A stretch of DNA of 46,993 nt from CAIVAT01 sp964355945 (GTDB taxonomy: Bacteria > Bacteroidota > Bacteroidia > Bacteroidales > FEN-979): NCBI GenBank assembly GCA_964355945.1, contig CAYHGE010000018.1, positions 1 to 46,993 on the forward strand. The letters are read 5' to 3'. The notes below the pieces were generated by a model. It saw nothing but the letters and a program-made list of their open reading frames with translations. It searched no databases and was not told the DNA's origin. The position numbers and the translations under genes are program-made. Below are positions 26,901 to 32,877 of this stretch, in pieces; positions within the stretch are counted from its first letter, which is position 1, and each line of letters begins with the position of its first letter.

Positions 26901-27087
26901 CTTTTGCAAGGATAAGTTCCTGATTCAGCAGGGTAAGCTCAATGCCGTGGACTTCCAGTTCGTGATATAGTTTCTGTATTTCTGTTTCAGAAAGTTGAGA
27001 GGTTGTTTTCGTAAGTTTATTTTGCAGCAATCCTTCTGCCTTTTGGCGCAGGATGACATCATCTGATTTTTTGCTGGTGTGCTTCAT
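20968..27087 (-). CDS. Giant multi-PAS/GAF soluble histidine kinase
   Basis: This 2039-residue kinase has twelve PAS-PAC units, recognisable by linkers of the form DITERKxAE ending near residues 178, 299, 424, 553, 678, 801, 929, 1099, 1392, 1509, 1636 and 1757. A GAF domain lies between the eighth and ninth (about 1110-1275), and coiled coil is prominent near 30-65 and 930-985. The transmitter follows: HisKA with His1790 in SRMSHELRTPMNS, then HATPase with LLNNAIKYN, DTGLGIP and TEGTGLGLAVV. I see no membrane segment and no attached receiver, so it is cytosolic and must pass phosphate to a separate REC, probably the next gene 28 bases on. PAS domains bind haem, flavin or small ligands; which ones here cannot be told. 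A -7-like box (TAAATTTG on the - strand) lies at 27199-27206. Confidence 0.9.
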   Translation of the reverse strand: MKHTSKKSDDVILRQKAEGLLQNKLTKTTSQLSETEIQKLYHELEVHGIELTLLNQELILAKEQAEHDARKYTELYDFSPSGYFTISREGKIVELNLTGAQLLGQDRSFLINSSFQDFISEMTKPFFNLFLNKTFKGKTKQTCEVALSKESNPQSYLHLTGIIADKDELCLITATDISKRVREEESLHNSEERYRAVFQNNHSIMLLIDPATGAIKDVNSAACDYYGWSHNEFCRKNISEINTLSDEEVKHEMFLAYKQNRTNFFFKHRLRSGEIRDVEVTSGPVQFHNTTLLYSIVHDITDRKIAEIALKESELQYRQLADTGQALIWTATPDKKCNYFNQVWLNFTGRTIEQELGDGWTEGVHPDDVDRCFTIFSTSFDQRKSFSMEYRLRRHDGVYRWLLDDGTPSFNIHGIFIGYIGHCLDINEHKLAEEKLTAQTILLTNLILNMEEGVLLEDSNRKILLTNQMFCDMFGIPAPPAALIGSDCSESAEQSKHLFMNPDQFVADLNLILAGKKTVLNDLLELADGRYLERDYIPTYLDQQYTGHLWKYRDITEREQSEYRLKESEGKFRTITEQTDDLIAIADKNGIVIYASSSSEALFHISPEEMCGRNFAEFIEDSDMNRALGEFSKCIQGLGRVQNAEFRLKRADGSLFTGEVNASLFQTHPHDGVLVIVRNIDERKANEAALRKLSLAIEQSPVSIVITDLNGIIEYANAKACETSGYLLNELAGNNPRVLKSEETPAESYKQMWDTIISGKEWKGTFHNKNKNGELYWESATISPISDNTGKITHYLAVKEDITERKKAEEALIASEAALNYAQEIARMGSWEMDMINNKCWWSDNNYRLIGFQPGDMTVSIDLFKEMVHPDDLSLLNKTIDDSIVNKKAVTVDFRVVMPDGRIRWIENNIVPVFDGEKLLSVKGINIDITEKKEAEFEILRLNAALEDKIMKRTLQLSETNENLEKEIGTRLLAELELDREKKRLASIIEGTDVGTWEWNIQTGETIFNERWAEIIGYTLDEISPVSIETWMKFAHPDDLKMSGELLEKHFAGESDHYTFESRMKHKNGTWVWVLDRGKVHSRDLEGKPLLMSGTHQDISERKRSAEFQTELLHLSVQVTGIPVSEIPAALNHALKRIADFLSADRAYIFEINLEENLMSNTYEWCRKGIQPEIETLQNIPCNHLPMWFDQFIRNEPLLIRSVNDLPETWSTEREHFTQQGIQSLILIPMLIDNRLDGFVGLDNVENKRDYSNSEINILKVWSNMLASLISHQKKEDLLEQTRRNYETFFNTIDDFLFVLGEKGDILHTNTTVTRRLGYDSEELMGQSVLMVHPPERREEAGRIVGEMLAGTAEFCPVPLVTKSGDYLSVETKVKPGFWDGKPVIFGVTKDVSKIKLSEEKFSKAFQLNGALVAISDFDGRFIDVNDTFLKTLGYSREEVIGNTSLSLQMFVDPASRAAAADSVKQGHPVKDLELLVKTKSGEIKVGLYSIDSIHIGKDLCLLTMMIDITERKQAEQAVLDSEIKQSTLISNISDVIGIMGVDGVMKYKSPNIEKYFGWQPNDLVGTNGWLTVHTDARERLQTAFLEILQKDNASTTVEYDYLCKDGSYKPIELTAINLVNNPVIQGVLLNYHDITERKHAEAALLESETRFSLFMEYLPAVVFLKDHEGRTLFVNRYMEDAFGASGWVGKTMLEVFPDELGEKLVSDDISSMQLGYQKIEERLMQLDGKLHHYETQKFTIDRPGKEPWLGGISLDITNRKRAEEEILKSKDEAEKANLAKSEFLSRMSHELRTPMNSILGFAQLLNMGELNPKQKKGINHILNSGKHLLVLIDEVLDISRIESGRLSLFPEPVLLSGIVTEIIDTVQPLADARKLRLELVNSPATQLFVMTDRKLLKQVLINLLNNAIKYNTEGGSVKINIEALHPDDPHFGSVRIALTDTGLGIPAEDIPKIFTPFERVGAEKTQTEGTGLGLAVVKKIMDAMEGTVGVESIVGAGSTFWIELPITEKQIRRESQKENNNKLTADPGIANTEIACQN

Positions 27088-27255
27088 GAAATTACATGTT
27101 TTTTACGGAAAGACCAATCTGACCAGGAACGGACTTTATCATCACTGAAAATCCATTGTCAGAAAATACAGATATCTAAATGGAGGATTCTAAGTAAGCA
27201 AATTTAAGGAAAAAACAGTCAGGGTGGTATTTGGACGACAAAATATGTAATTTTC

Positions 27256-27285
27256 AGACCTTCCGGGTTTTCAAAACGGAAGTCC
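27256..27285. repeat. Degenerate copy 2 of the dispersed palindrome
   Basis: The left arm AGACCTTCCGGGTTTT and centre are kept, but the right arm has lost part of its sequence (AAAACGGAAGTCC), so it can no longer form the full stem. It lies in a divergent promoter region, where a terminator would not be expected. Confidence 0.65.
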
Positions 27286-27483
27286 CTGGGAGCCAACCTT
27301 CACGGAAAACCAACAGGGTTAAAGAAAATTTGCAAAATTCCCAATCCCGGTATTTTCTTTTGCATTTTTCAATAGCTCCCTTTTCGTTTGATGCTTATTC
27401 CTGATTTTTTACTATTCCTGAAAGTACCGGAAGTGATTATCAGTACATTCTGCAAAACAGGTACTCCCCACCCCGTAAATCAG

Positions 27484-27515
27484 TTTTCATCTGACACGTG
27501 TCCGAGATATTTTTG
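27484..27515 (+). promoter_or_regulatory. Candidate promoter of the six-gene operon
   Basis: TTTT (27484-27487), a 20-base spacer and TATTTTTG (27508-27515) match the Bacteroidota -33 TTTG / -7 TAnnTTTG promoter with one mismatch. The predicted leader is about 120 bases. An inverted repeat overlaps the -7 box and start point. Confidence 0.4.
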
Positions 27516-27538
27516 TCATGTAAATGCCTAATGACAAA
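27512..27538. promoter_or_regulatory. Inverted repeat overlapping the operon promoter
   Basis: TTTGTCAT (27512-27519) and ATGACAAA (27531-27538) are exact complements with 11 bases between. The spacing of 19 bases centre to centre suits a dimeric regulator. It overlaps the -7 element and start site, so binding would repress. Confidence 0.4.
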
Positions 27539-27644
27539 GTTATTGTTAACAGAATGATCATGATTCAGTCAGCATATCCTGATTCCTTCCGGGAAGATCT
27601 TTTGGAAAGTAATTGCAGGAGTAAAGAGTGAGGAGCAAAAAAAC

Positions 27645-28484
27645 ATGCATGAAGTAAAAACAAATGCGGCACAAAATGGGAAATTCCACCTTAGCAAATG
27701 GTTTCTCGATTTTGTGGGAGAAAATGGAGAAGCCATGATTTTTTATGCAGCAAAATTAAAATGGCATGGTGTGACCCTTTCTTATTCAAGTTGGTTGCAT
27801 TATGACAGAGGTTCCGGAGTTCATCTGAAATCGAGATTTTACAAGGTCCAAACGCCCCAAATACAGAACAATACGATTAAATGGCAGGATGCAAAATTCG
27901 GGGTGTCAGGAACGTGGGAATCACTGGCAGACATGATTCAAACCAGGGTATTTGATTCCGAAGAGGGTTTCCTCGATTGGAAATGTTTTCAGCCGGCATC
28001 AGCAGTTCAATTGAGAATAAATGATAAAGTATTGGATGGGAGGGGGTATGTGGAACAATTGATCCTCACCATTCCTCCCTGGAAAATTCCGATGGATGAA
28101 TTGCGGTGGGGACGATTTGGCTCCGATGACAACCAGCTGGTATGGATTGAACTAAGAGAAAAAGAGAAGCGGCAATGGCTTTGGCTGAATGGGAGAAAAA
28201 TGGAAAACAGCATCATTGAAGATGATCGCATATTTATACCGGCACGAGGCCTGGTTTTAAATCTCGACAGGGGGGTCTTGCTTGAGTCGGAGAAAAAGAT
28301 CTCCTCCCTGATGCAGAAAATTGCCAGGTACATGCCCGGAGCCAATAAATTAATTCCGGTAAATTTTCTGATGGCCGATGAAGTTAAATGGCTGAGTAAA
28401 GGTGGTTTACAAAGGTACGACAACCCATACTGCAGTGGGATGGCAATACATGAACTGGTAAAATTTAAAGCCGGACAACCATGA
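27645..28484 (+). CDS. Lipocalin-fold CrtC/AttH-like protein
   Basis: The 279-residue protein has no signal peptide. Its middle resembles CrtC (carotenoid 1,2-hydratase)/AttH-type double-lipocalin proteins: a region around GFLDWKCFQPASAVQLRI, then GRGYVEQLILTIPPW and ELRWGRFGSDDNQLVWI, which follow the family pattern G-x-GYxE ... PW ... LxWGRF. Proteins of this fold hold or hydrate hydrophobic chains, including carotenoids and other polyenes. The catalytic Asp/His of true CrtC hydratases cannot be checked without alignment. It is the first gene of a six-gene operon and overlaps the ABC ATPase gene by ATGA. A lipid- or polyene-handling role fits the methyltransferase and Lgt-like domains downstream, but this is inference. 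Confidence 0.6.
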   Translation: MHEVKTNAAQNGKFHLSKWFLDFVGENGEAMIFYAAKLKWHGVTLSYSSWLHYDRGSGVHLKSRFYKVQTPQIQNNTIKWQDAKFGVSGTWESLADMIQTRVFDSEEGFLDWKCFQPASAVQLRINDKVLDGRGYVEQLILTIPPWKIPMDELRWGRFGSDDNQLVWIELREKEKRQWLWLNGRKMENSIIEDDRIFIPARGLVLNLDRGVLLESEKKISSLMQKIARYMPGANKLIPVNFLMADEVKWLSKGGLQRYDNPYCSGMAIHELVKFKAGQP

Positions 28485-29080
28485 TATTAAAACTGGAAAA
28501 TATTGACAAAGCCTTTGGAAAAAACAAAGTCTTGCAGAATGTGTCCCTTGAAGTGGATTCCTCCAAATTATATGGTATTGTAGGCGAAAACGGGTCAGGT
28601 AAATCAACGCTGATGAAAATCATTGTCGGTGAATGGAAACCTGATCGCGGAAAAGTTTTTGTTGACGGACGCATCGGATACTGCCCCCAGGAAACCCTGC
28701 TTTTTTCTCTTTTAACGGTAGATGAACACTTTCGGTATTTTTCCGAAGCTTATCGAATGGGCAAAGCAGCGTTGGTAAGCAGAAGCGAATCACTGATGAA
28801 CTATTTCAATTTTATAAAATACAGAAAGGAGCGAATTGCCAATTTAAGCGGCGGAACGCAGCAAAAACTAAACCTCGCACTTGCACTCCTTCATCAACCT
28901 GAATTGCTGATTCTCGACGAACCATACAATGGTTTTGATTGGCATACATACCTGACATTCTGGAGTTTAACAACAAAACTCAGGAAAGAGGGCTGCGCCA
29001 TTCTTGTTGTCACCCACATGCTCACAGAAAAGAAACGATTTGACAGAATTTATAACCTGGAACTTGGACAGTTATCATGA
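28481..29080 (+). CDS. ABC transporter ATP-binding protein
   Basis: This 199-residue ATPase is complete but compact. Walker A is GENGSGKST (residues 35-43), the Q-loop is YCPQE (Q70), the signature is LSGGTQQ (122-128), Walker B is LLILDEP (142-148) and the H-loop His is H179 in VVTHM. This is the usual layout of an ABC-2-type exporter ATPase that drives transport of drugs, lipids or peptides. It overlaps the preceding gene and the following permease by ATGA at each end, so subunits are probably made in fixed ratio. Direction is most likely outward, since no binding protein is encoded. Confidence 0.9.
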   Translation: MILKLENIDKAFGKNKVLQNVSLEVDSSKLYGIVGENGSGKSTLMKIIVGEWKPDRGKVFVDGRIGYCPQETLLFSLLTVDEHFRYFSEAYRMGKAALVSRSESLMNYFNFIKYRKERIANLSGGTQQKLNLALALLHQPELLILDEPYNGFDWHTYLTFWSLTTKLRKEGCAILVVTHMLTEKKRFDRIYNLELGQLS

Positions 29081-29841
29081 GCCATAAAAGAGTCATAACG
29101 GGGTTATTCATGATTTTGAGAATGTTATTCAGGCGAAGAGTCGTTCTCATCCTGCTGGTGGTGATGCCTGTTGTGTTTCTTTCGGTTGTTGAACTGACGG
29201 CTTCAGCAAAGATGATTCTCTTCCGGCTTGCATCACTGGATCAAAAGGTTTTCATTGAAGAGAGCCAGAAACAGATCTCATTAATTTTCTTTTCAGTTAC
29301 ATCAACAGGATTCCTGGTCTCCTTCCTGGCATTAAACCTGATCCAGATAAACAGCAATGTGAACAGGAGGCTGGTAATTTGCGGGTATCATCCGGTTGAA
29401 CTGCTTATTTCAAACCTGCTTTCCCTGCTCCTTGTGATCCTTCTGATCGCCATCTATATCGGCTTGCTTATTCATGCGTTTTTTTCAGTGAGACACCTTC
29501 CGATGTATATTTTTGGCCTGATGTTAACCGGATTCGTTTACGGTTGCTACGGACTGGCCATCGGCAGTCTGATAAAAGGCAAACTGGAGGGTGTGTTTTT
29601 CATTGTTTTGTTGGCAAACATCGATGCAGGCTGGCTTCAGAATCCAATGTACTATGCGGAGGCCCAGAACAATATCATTATCCGGTATCTGCCTGCGTAC
29701 TTTCCCTCGCAATCTGCTATTATCGCCGCTTTCACCGATTATTCCGGTACAGATTCCGCATTCCTGAGCATCCTGTATGGTTCGGGGTTTCTCATCCTTT
29801 CATTGCTTATTTTTTACAACAAAATGCGAATTAAAAAATGA
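29077..29841 (+). CDS. ABC-2-type transporter permease
   Basis: The 254-residue membrane protein has about six transmembrane segments, including VVLILLVVMPVVFLSVV, ISLIFFSVTSTGFLVSFLAL, LLSLLLVILLIAIYIGLLI, MYIFGLMLTGFVYGCYGLAIG and a C-terminal FLILSLLIFY. The large loop between segments one and two and the overall layout fit ABC-2 exporters. It pairs with the ATPase just upstream (ATGA overlap) and overlaps the next gene the same way. The substrate is presumably the product of the operon's tailoring enzymes. No resistance-specific motif is seen. Confidence 0.85.
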   Translation: MSHKRVITGLFMILRMLFRRRVVLILLVVMPVVFLSVVELTASAKMILFRLASLDQKVFIEESQKQISLIFFSVTSTGFLVSFLALNLIQINSNVNRRLVICGYHPVELLISNLLSLLLVILLIAIYIGLLIHAFFSVRHLPMYIFGLMLTGFVYGCYGLAIGSLIKGKLEGVFFIVLLANIDAGWLQNPMYYAEAQNNIIIRYLPAYFPSQSAIIAAFTDYSGTDSAFLSILYGSGFLILSLLIFYNKMRIKK

Positions 29842-31712
29842 TACATCGAATCCAGTTTCCCGGCAAATTCATTTATGCAGCCATTTTCCTTATTTTTATC
29901 CCCGCGGGCTTATGGTTCTGGGCTGTAAGCACCCGGCATATAATTCACCTGCCGGCAATAGAATCAAAGGTGTTCGGCGGGATCATGCTGGCTGCCGGTG
30001 GTATCCTCATGATGTGGGCTATGTTTGTTTTAAAACAATACGGGAAAGGGCTGCCCATGAATGCGTATCCTCCCCCGGTATTTGTGACCAGGGGGCCCTA
30101 CCGGCTTTTCAGACACCCCATCTACTGGGGCTTCGGAATTCTGATGACAGGTTATTTCATCTTTTCCGGTTCTGCAAGCGGATTTTGGATGGTAACTCCT
30201 TTAACCATACTCGGAATGACAGCGCTTGTTACGGGCTATGAAAATATAGATTTGAGGCAGCGGTTTCCCGCTCAGAAAATAGATACCATGCTGGATCTTC
30301 CTGAAAACAGTGCAGAAATCCCCGGTATGAGAGATCGTTTTGCCTCCTTGTTCATTGTTGTTTCATTGCTGATTTTCAGTAATTTTCTTATCACAACGCT
30401 GGGTGGAAGGTCACGGCAATCAACTGTGGAATCTCCTTTTTTGACCGGGGATTTTATTCATTTATTTTTGCCGTTTTTAAGTTTAGCCCTTATCATCGCA
30501 GCACCTTTCCTGCTAAACAGAAAAGATCTCCTGAGAGAATGGGCCATTTCATCGATACTGTCTTTATGTTACTCTGTTTTCATTGTCATCCAGTGTCCTT
30601 TCATCGGGACACAATATCCTCCTCTTCAAGGTTCTTCCCTTTTTGCTGTTCCGGTTTTTCTGATCCTGGTTTCACTCAGGCCGATATACCGGAACTCAGT
30701 TCCTGTTGCCGTTGTTTTCATGATCATTGCATCATTTCCCGGGATCATCAGTTTAATTGATTGTAATTCTCCTGTGCTTCATTTTGCGTTTTCAATGATG
30801 GTGTTTCTTCTTTCAGCCTGGTACGTCAGGATCTGGATTTTCTTAACCGGGTCCGCTGAGAAAATTGCAAATTCATGGAGAGAATGGACCATCGGGAAAG
30901 TGAGGGTGATCAATCATGGTTTCTACGCGGGCCTGGGCACTTTTTTCGTAATCCTGGCCGGAGGTACCCTGGCCGGCAGCGAATATACCCTGGCCCTTAT
31001 GATTTGTTCCGTAGTGCTGACAATCTGTGCGGCTCTTTGGGCCCAGGTCATCGAAGGCTCTGAAAAACTGAAGAGACCATTTGGATATTATGGCTCAGTA
31101 GTCGGTCTTCTGTTCGGATCAGTCGTTGTTTGGCTCATGGGGCTTAATATTTGGGTGGTTTTAGGCATTGGTTCGGTAGTAATGCCCTGGGGACAGGCCC
31201 TGGGACGGTTGCGATGCCTGGTTAATGGCTGCTGTCACGGAAGCAGGACCAGTAATCCACTGATCGGAATCCGGTTTTTCCATTTCCGTTCAAGGGTAAA
31301 TAATATTTCGGGGTTGAAAGGAGAGTTGCTCCATCCGACCCAACTTTACTCCATGTTATGGCTCTTTTTTGTGGGTATACTTTTATTCACACTATGGATG
31401 AATCATCTTCCCAACTCCCTGATTTTTGGATTATACCTGATTTTTACGAGCCTTGGCCGTTTTGTCGAAGAAGCATACAGGGGCGAGGTGCAAACACAGG
31501 TAATCAAAGGTCTTCGCCTTTACCAGTGGATCGCAGTCATTGTTGGCATCACAGGCATCATTTTTACGCTTATAAAGGCAGAGCCCGTGGTCATTCACCC
31601 CGGTTTTAGTTGGGAGTCCATTGTTCTTGCTGCCATCGGCGGCTTCTTCAACTTTTTTGCAATGGGAGTGGATTTTCCGTTTTCGAATGCCAGGTTTTCA
31701 AGGTTGGTTTGA
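29838..31712 (+). CDS. Fusion of ICMT/PEMT-like methyltransferase and Lgt-like membrane domains
   Basis: The 624-residue membrane protein joins two enzyme families. The N-terminal 150 residues match isoprenylcysteine carboxyl- or phospholipid methyltransferases: TRGPYRLFRHPIYWGF (84-99) binds the S-adenosylmethionine adenosyl part in ICMT, and YENIDLRQRFP supplies the family's Glu. A middle section of several helices (about 160-440) follows. Residues about 445-605 resemble prolipoprotein diacylglyceryl transferase: GRLRCLVNGCCHG (about 456-468), LLHPTQLYS (about 498-506) and GRFVEEAYRGE (about 540-550) correspond to the GR-N-G, HP-Q-LY and RF-E-R motifs of Lgt. Lgt moves diacylglycerol from phosphatidylglycerol to a Cys thiol and ICMT methylates a prenyl-Cys carboxylate, so joint action on a lipidated product is conceivable. 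I see no Lgt-type HGG motif. Confidence 0.75.
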   Translation: MIHRIQFPGKFIYAAIFLIFIPAGLWFWAVSTRHIIHLPAIESKVFGGIMLAAGGILMMWAMFVLKQYGKGLPMNAYPPPVFVTRGPYRLFRHPIYWGFGILMTGYFIFSGSASGFWMVTPLTILGMTALVTGYENIDLRQRFPAQKIDTMLDLPENSAEIPGMRDRFASLFIVVSLLIFSNFLITTLGGRSRQSTVESPFLTGDFIHLFLPFLSLALIIAAPFLLNRKDLLREWAISSILSLCYSVFIVIQCPFIGTQYPPLQGSSLFAVPVFLILVSLRPIYRNSVPVAVVFMIIASFPGIISLIDCNSPVLHFAFSMMVFLLSAWYVRIWIFLTGSAEKIANSWREWTIGKVRVINHGFYAGLGTFFVILAGGTLAGSEYTLALMICSVVLTICAALWAQVIEGSEKLKRPFGYYGSVVGLLFGSVVVWLMGLNIWVVLGIGSVVMPWGQALGRLRCLVNGCCHGSRTSNPLIGIRFFHFRSRVNNISGLKGELLHPTQLYSMLWLFFVGILLFTLWMNHLPNSLIFGLYLIFTSLGRFVEEAYRGEVQTQVIKGLRLYQWIAVIVGITGIIFTLIKAEPVVIHPGFSWESIVLAAIGGFFNFFAMGVDFPFSNARFSRLV

Positions 31713-31757
31713 ATGGCTGGCGTGAAAAACAGTTAAAAAAGAAAAAATTATTCCGCT

Positions 31758-32861
31758 ATGTGCAGTAAAATTCCATTCATGAATATTCCTCTTTTTGAGG
31801 CTACGAGAAGAATAAGCAGAGGAGGCAGGATATCATTTAAAGGGGTGTTTGTGATCCTGGTCTATTACCTCCAGATCTTTTTTTCCATGCCGCTTGCATT
31901 GTTGCAATTTCTGTTTTACAGCCGGAAAATTAGCAAAACGATCATTCCAAAAGATCCTGTTTTTATCCTTGGACATTATAGAAGCGGCACTACCTATTTA
32001 CAGAAATTAATGGTAAGCGACAAACAATTTGGTTATATATCCAATTATGATGCCCTGTTTGCAAATTCAAATCTTCTTTTCGGGAGGAGGATGCAACCGG
32101 TTTTTCAATGGCTGATCAATTTGTTCAAAATTAAAAATCCTTTTTTTCACAACAGCATCGTGCTGCTTTCTGAACCAACTGAAGAAGACGATTATCTCAT
32201 GAATAAAGTCTCGGCATATTCTGCCTACTGGGGACTTGTTTTTCCAAAGCGCTGGCGTGAATGGCTGAACGGTTCACCTCAATTTGCGATTCAGGCGTAT
32301 TTGAACGGCTGGAAAAGAGAATACCTGAACACGATTAAAATGGCCACTTTCAGGCATAAAGGGAAGCAGCTCGTTCTCAAAAGTCCGCCAAACACGGAAC
32401 GCATCACCATGCTGTTGCAAATGTTTCCGCATGCAAAATTTATTTATATATACCGCAATCCATATCACATGTATTACTCTATCAGGAACATGTGGAAGAG
32501 AGCCATCCTCAATTATTACAGCGTACAGGAAATTTCAGATGAAGAACTTGATGAAATTGTTTTTGAACACTTTAGTTATCTTACCGGGCAATACGAGAAA
32601 GACAAGAACAAGATTCCTGAGGGAAACTTAATAGAAATCTCGTATGAAGCGTTGAAAGCCGATTCTTTTAACGCCATTCAAACAATATATTCCGAACTCA
32701 ATCTGCCCGGGTTCGAATCAACTGCCGATGCTTTACTGTCGCAAATGGAAAAGGAGAAGGAGTACCATAACTTTCAGTACCAGTTTAGTGACAGTACCAT
32801 CAAAAAAATAGAAGAAAGATGGGGGAAATATATCCGCCAATGGAATTATACAATCATTTGA
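31758..32861 (+). CDS. PAPS-dependent sulfotransferase family protein
   Basis: The 367-residue protein has the 5'-phosphosulfate-binding P-loop GHYRSGTTYLQKLM (about 72-85), a middle motif LVLKSPPNTERI, and the 3'-phosphate-binding region FIYIYRNPYHMYYSI with Arg and Ser as in the Sulfotransfer_3 family. A hydrophobic N-terminal stretch (about 29-53) suggests membrane association, as in lipid or glycan sulfotransferases. A second start (ATG at 31779) would shorten it by seven residues. It would move sulfate from PAPS to a hydroxyl or amine. It is 45 bases after the fusion gene and 16 before the radical SAM gene. PAPS synthesis genes are not in the window. Confidence 0.85.
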   Translation: MCSKIPFMNIPLFEATRRISRGGRISFKGVFVILVYYLQIFFSMPLALLQFLFYSRKISKTIIPKDPVFILGHYRSGTTYLQKLMVSDKQFGYISNYDALFANSNLLFGRRMQPVFQWLINLFKIKNPFFHNSIVLLSEPTEEDDYLMNKVSAYSAYWGLVFPKRWREWLNGSPQFAIQAYLNGWKREYLNTIKMATFRHKGKQLVLKSPPNTERITMLLQMFPHAKFIYIYRNPYHMYYSIRNMWKRAILNYYSVQEISDEELDEIVFEHFSYLTGQYEKDKNKIPEGNLIEISYEALKADSFNAIQTIYSELNLPGFESTADALLSQMEKEKEYHNFQYQFSDSTIKKIEERWGKYIRQWNYTII

Positions 32862-32877
32862 ACGAAAATACAGCATT

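Larger units (their letters stand above)
27088..27644. promoter_or_regulatory. Divergent intergenic region between the PAS kinase and the six-gene operon
   Basis: 557 bases with no supported gene. It holds a -7-like box for the kinase (27199-27206), a degenerate copy of the dispersed palindrome (27256-27285), and a promoter with an inverted repeat for the rightward operon (27484-27538). I looked for a short precursor-peptide ORF for the radical SAM protein and did not find a convincing one. Confidence 0.55.

Noticed and set aside
27088..27644. Possible RiPP precursor peptide upstream of the radical SAM operon
   Set aside because: No short frame with a leader-like sequence and Cys- or Ser-rich core was found; the region is better explained by promoter and repeat remnants.
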